Shown here: piece by piece, positions 62,259 to 64,000 of the stretch | Position numbering within the stretch: position 1 is the first letter of the stretch | Layout: every line of letters starts with the position of its first letter | Assembly: GCA_964480195.1 (NCBI GenBank) | Contig: CAYZOJ010000001.1 | Span: 1-64,000 of the forward strand | DNA: 64,000 bases | Source: Stercoripulliclostridium_A sp964480195 | GTDB lineage: Bacteria; Bacillota; Clostridia; Christensenellales; DTU072 | Reading direction: 5' to 3' | The notes under the pieces: generated by a model | Databases searched by the model: none | What the model was told of the DNA's origin: nothing | Seen by the model: the letters and a program-made list of their open reading frames with translations, nothing else | Position numbers and translations under genes: made by a program

Positions 62259-63743
62259 CTATTGCCGTAAGTTAATCAATATGATGACAAGTATCACCAC
62301 AAAAGCAACAACCGCAAAAACAATAGCGACGGTTTCCACCTTCGGCATCTGTATATTTGACGTAATCGTGTTTGTTGTTGCTGTTGTTTTTTGCGTGGGC
62401 TTCTTTGCTGTTACGGTAAACTTAAGTTCGCCGTTCGGGAGCCCGTTTCCGACATATTCATAGTACCCGTCATACTTTTCAAACCCGTCTAACGATGGTT
62501 TGATCATATATAACGACGTGTTTATCGTTATCTTTAACGAGCCAAATGACTTCCACGTCTTTGCGGGACTTAAAAAGTAGTTGTACGTATATTGGTTATC
62601 CTCGTGTGCATTCGTTTTATAGTTATAATCTACATCGGGATAGAGCGGTGCGGTAACTTCGTTTATTATCGTTTCGCCTGGCGCAAAACTAAGGTCGTAT
62701 TCGTACCAGCATATAAGGTCGGAACCTAAGTCCATATAGTCATCGAAAGTCCAATTATCGCGACGCCATGCCGACTTACTATTGTTGTGTTTTGCTACTA
62801 TCGCGTTATGTAGGTCTATGTCCGAAATGCCCGAGATTGCGGAATAATCAGACATCTCCTTAATCATATCGAAATACGTTATCCGGTCTTGGGAAACAAT
62901 GCGTACTGAGCCCGTACGCTCTTTTTCAAAAGACATCGTATCGTAATACCTTACCGCCGAGCCCAAATTGTCGTTATCAATATCGACATCACTATACTTG
63001 TACATATCGTTTCCGATGTCCGCTCCGATAAAGTATACGGTAACTCTTTTGTAGTAAGCCGACTTAGATTTATCGGCGGTATCGCTTTCTTCGTCTAGTT
63101 CAAACGTCAATACCCCGCCGTATTGTTCTTCGCTTTTAGTGGCATTGCCCACGGCTATTCCGTCGTAATTGCTTAAATAAAATCTTACCGCCCGTCCTGT
63201 CGAATGTACGTCACAGACATATTTATAAACTTCGAGGTCTTGGTCATACTTGCCCCTCTCTATGCACTCGTCACTTAAAAGTTTTACGTCTTCGGAGTAA
63301 TTGAAATTGTAATTACCGTCATTTACTTTATAACTATAACGAATACGTTTGTCTATACTATCACCGTTAACCGTTATATTCATATACTCTTTTGTGGCTT
63401 CGTCCGGCTCATCGCACACAAAACCTATAGGAAACAAAAGTCCGACATCGGCTGTATAATCGGCGGGGTTGCGGAACGCATATTTAGCCGTCACCTTGCC
63501 TCCGCAATCGTATTGGTTAAACTTCTCCTTATCTATTTGGATATCGAAGGTAAGCTCCTCGCTGTCGACAACAATAGGACAATCCTCTGTCGTGAGCAAC
63601 ACTCCGCTCGAGTCCACACCCTCAAAATACGTCATCGCGGAATTGGCTGACGCGGGTGCCCCGCCTAAGCTCGTTAGCGAAAACGCCGTTACGCATATCG
63701 CAAACAACAACGCAAAAGCCACTGCTTCAATTTTTCTTTTCAT
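62259..63743 (-). CDS. Exported membrane-anchored protein, paralogue A
   Basis: 494 residues. The first copy in the series has a more diverged signal start (MKRKIEAVAF) but shares SLTSLGGAPASANSAMTYFEGVDSSG with the others. The ectodomain carries the same conserved blocks (ITYFDMIKEM, SLKITINTSLYMIKPSLDGFEKYDGYY in part). Between ectodomain and the final hydrophobic helix is a Thr-rich linker (PTQKTTATTNTIT); the tail is only NLRQ. AAGGAGG precedes the ATG. It lies 48 bp after the membrane gene at the window edge, possibly the same operon. Confidence 0.78.
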   Translation of the reverse strand: MKRKIEAVAFALLFAICVTAFSLTSLGGAPASANSAMTYFEGVDSSGVLLTTEDCPIVVDSEELTFDIQIDKEKFNQYDCGGKVTAKYAFRNPADYTADVGLLFPIGFVCDEPDEATKEYMNITVNGDSIDKRIRYSYKVNDGNYNFNYSEDVKLLSDECIERGKYDQDLEVYKYVCDVHSTGRAVRFYLSNYDGIAVGNATKSEEQYGGVLTFELDEESDTADKSKSAYYKRVTVYFIGADIGNDMYKYSDVDIDNDNLGSAVRYYDTMSFEKERTGSVRIVSQDRITYFDMIKEMSDYSAISGISDIDLHNAIVAKHNNSKSAWRRDNWTFDDYMDLGSDLICWYEYDLSFAPGETIINEVTAPLYPDVDYNYKTNAHEDNQYTYNYFLSPAKTWKSFGSLKITINTSLYMIKPSLDGFEKYDGYYEYVGNGLPNGELKFTVTAKKPTQKTTATTNTITSNIQMPKVETVAIVFAVVAFVVILVIILINLRQ

Positions 63744-63791
63744 GTCTGCCTCCTTGTCTTTTAGTTTCTCATTTTTCCGTCTTTAACTCGT

Positions 63792-64000
63792 TTATCTATA
63801 ATATCTATCGTCGTAACCTCTGTGATAGCCGTCTTTTCTTTCGTCGTGTTTTTTACCTTTCTTTGTCATGGACGACGCACTGAACGTCTTGAACTCATCG
63901 CGGAACTCGCCTTGCTGTACGTCCGAAACGACATAGATTGACACAAATATTATCAACGTTAAAACCATTCCGATAACGCTTCCCGCGAAGTCGATAACAA
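63792..64000 (-). CDS. C-terminal part of a small membrane protein, 5' end outside window
   Basis: About 69 codons read on minus to a TAA at 63792-63794. One membrane helix (VIDFAGSVIGMVLTLIIFVS) is followed by VVSDVQQGEFRDEFKTF and a charged tail rich in Lys, Asp, Arg, His and Tyr (HDERKDGYHRGYDDRYYR). No family recognised. It precedes the three exported paralogues with a 48-bp gap and may be co-transcribed. Confidence 0.6.
   Translation of the reverse strand, partial: VIDFAGSVIGMVLTLIIFVSIYVVSDVQQGEFRDEFKTFSASSMTKKGKKHDERKDGYHRGYDDRYYR

Overview
The window (about 47% G+C by eye) looks like a chromosomal stretch of an uncultured, probably gut-associated Clostridia-type Firmicute. The pointers are the chain murB-whiA-dnaE, a TetR/S15/HXXEE module, GPH sugar symport, Cof-type HAD and UvrC genes, AGGAG-type ribosome binding sites, TTGNNN-17-TATAAT promoters, and very large secreted proteins built from Ig-like, MBG/YDG and GLUG repeats. 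An assignment near Christensenellales is a guess. No phage, CRISPR-cas or intact transposase was found.

Layout. 1-1.3 kb (-): 3'-truncated secreted Ig-like protein with a leaderless-type promoter. 1.4-4.0 kb (+): NitT/TauT-type ABC transporter (binding lipoprotein, ATPase, permease). 4.0-10.4 kb (+): YkvI-like membrane protein, murB, whiA, dnaE, tightly packed. 10.4-13.1 kb (-): HAD phosphatase and uvrC from a leaderless-type promoter. 13.1-13.6 kb: palindrome array and tRNA-Glu(CUC). 13.6-16.9 kb: tetR divergent from an S15-type hydrolase plus an HXXEE membrane protein, with matching operator motifs. 16.9-28.3 kb (-): an 11.4 kb gene for a 3786-residue Ig/MBG lipoprotein. 28.4-29.2 kb: dense hairpin arrays and a structured element. 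29.2-38.8 kb (-): an operon with an Ig-like lipoprotein, class III aminotransferase, two class II aldolase-fold proteins (one without metal ligands), a GPH symporter and a transposase-derived gene. 38.9-51.2 kb (-): an operon with a GLUG/MBG surface protein, citrate synthase, GH20 hexosaminidase, a GDPD-like protein, a Gfo/Idh/MocA oxidoreductase and a six-hairpin glycosidase. 51.2-52.0 kb: second hairpin array and second copy of the structured element. 52.0-59.0 kb (-): an operon with a GLUG membrane protein, GH2 beta-galactosidase and a DUF6067/GH123-like protein. 59.2-64 kb (-): three tandem paralogous exported membrane-anchored proteins and the end of another membrane protein.

How the parts work together. 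Three times a long surface or extracytoplasmic protein is the first gene of an operon whose later genes encode enzymes without signal peptides, suggesting glycan binding outside the cell coupled to glycan breakdown in the cytoplasm.

The most unusual content is a repeat system. Arrays of tiny perfect palindromes are joined by constant linkers, and a roughly 160-bp element occurs twice with compensatory base changes in its stems. Each copy is followed by a long inverted repeat that contains the stop codon of the neighbouring gene. One of those genes is an intact ORF with the fold of a REP-associated tyrosine (Y1/RAYT) transposase in which both HUH histidines and the catalytic tyrosine appear to be replaced. 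All family names are from reading motifs; no database search was possible.
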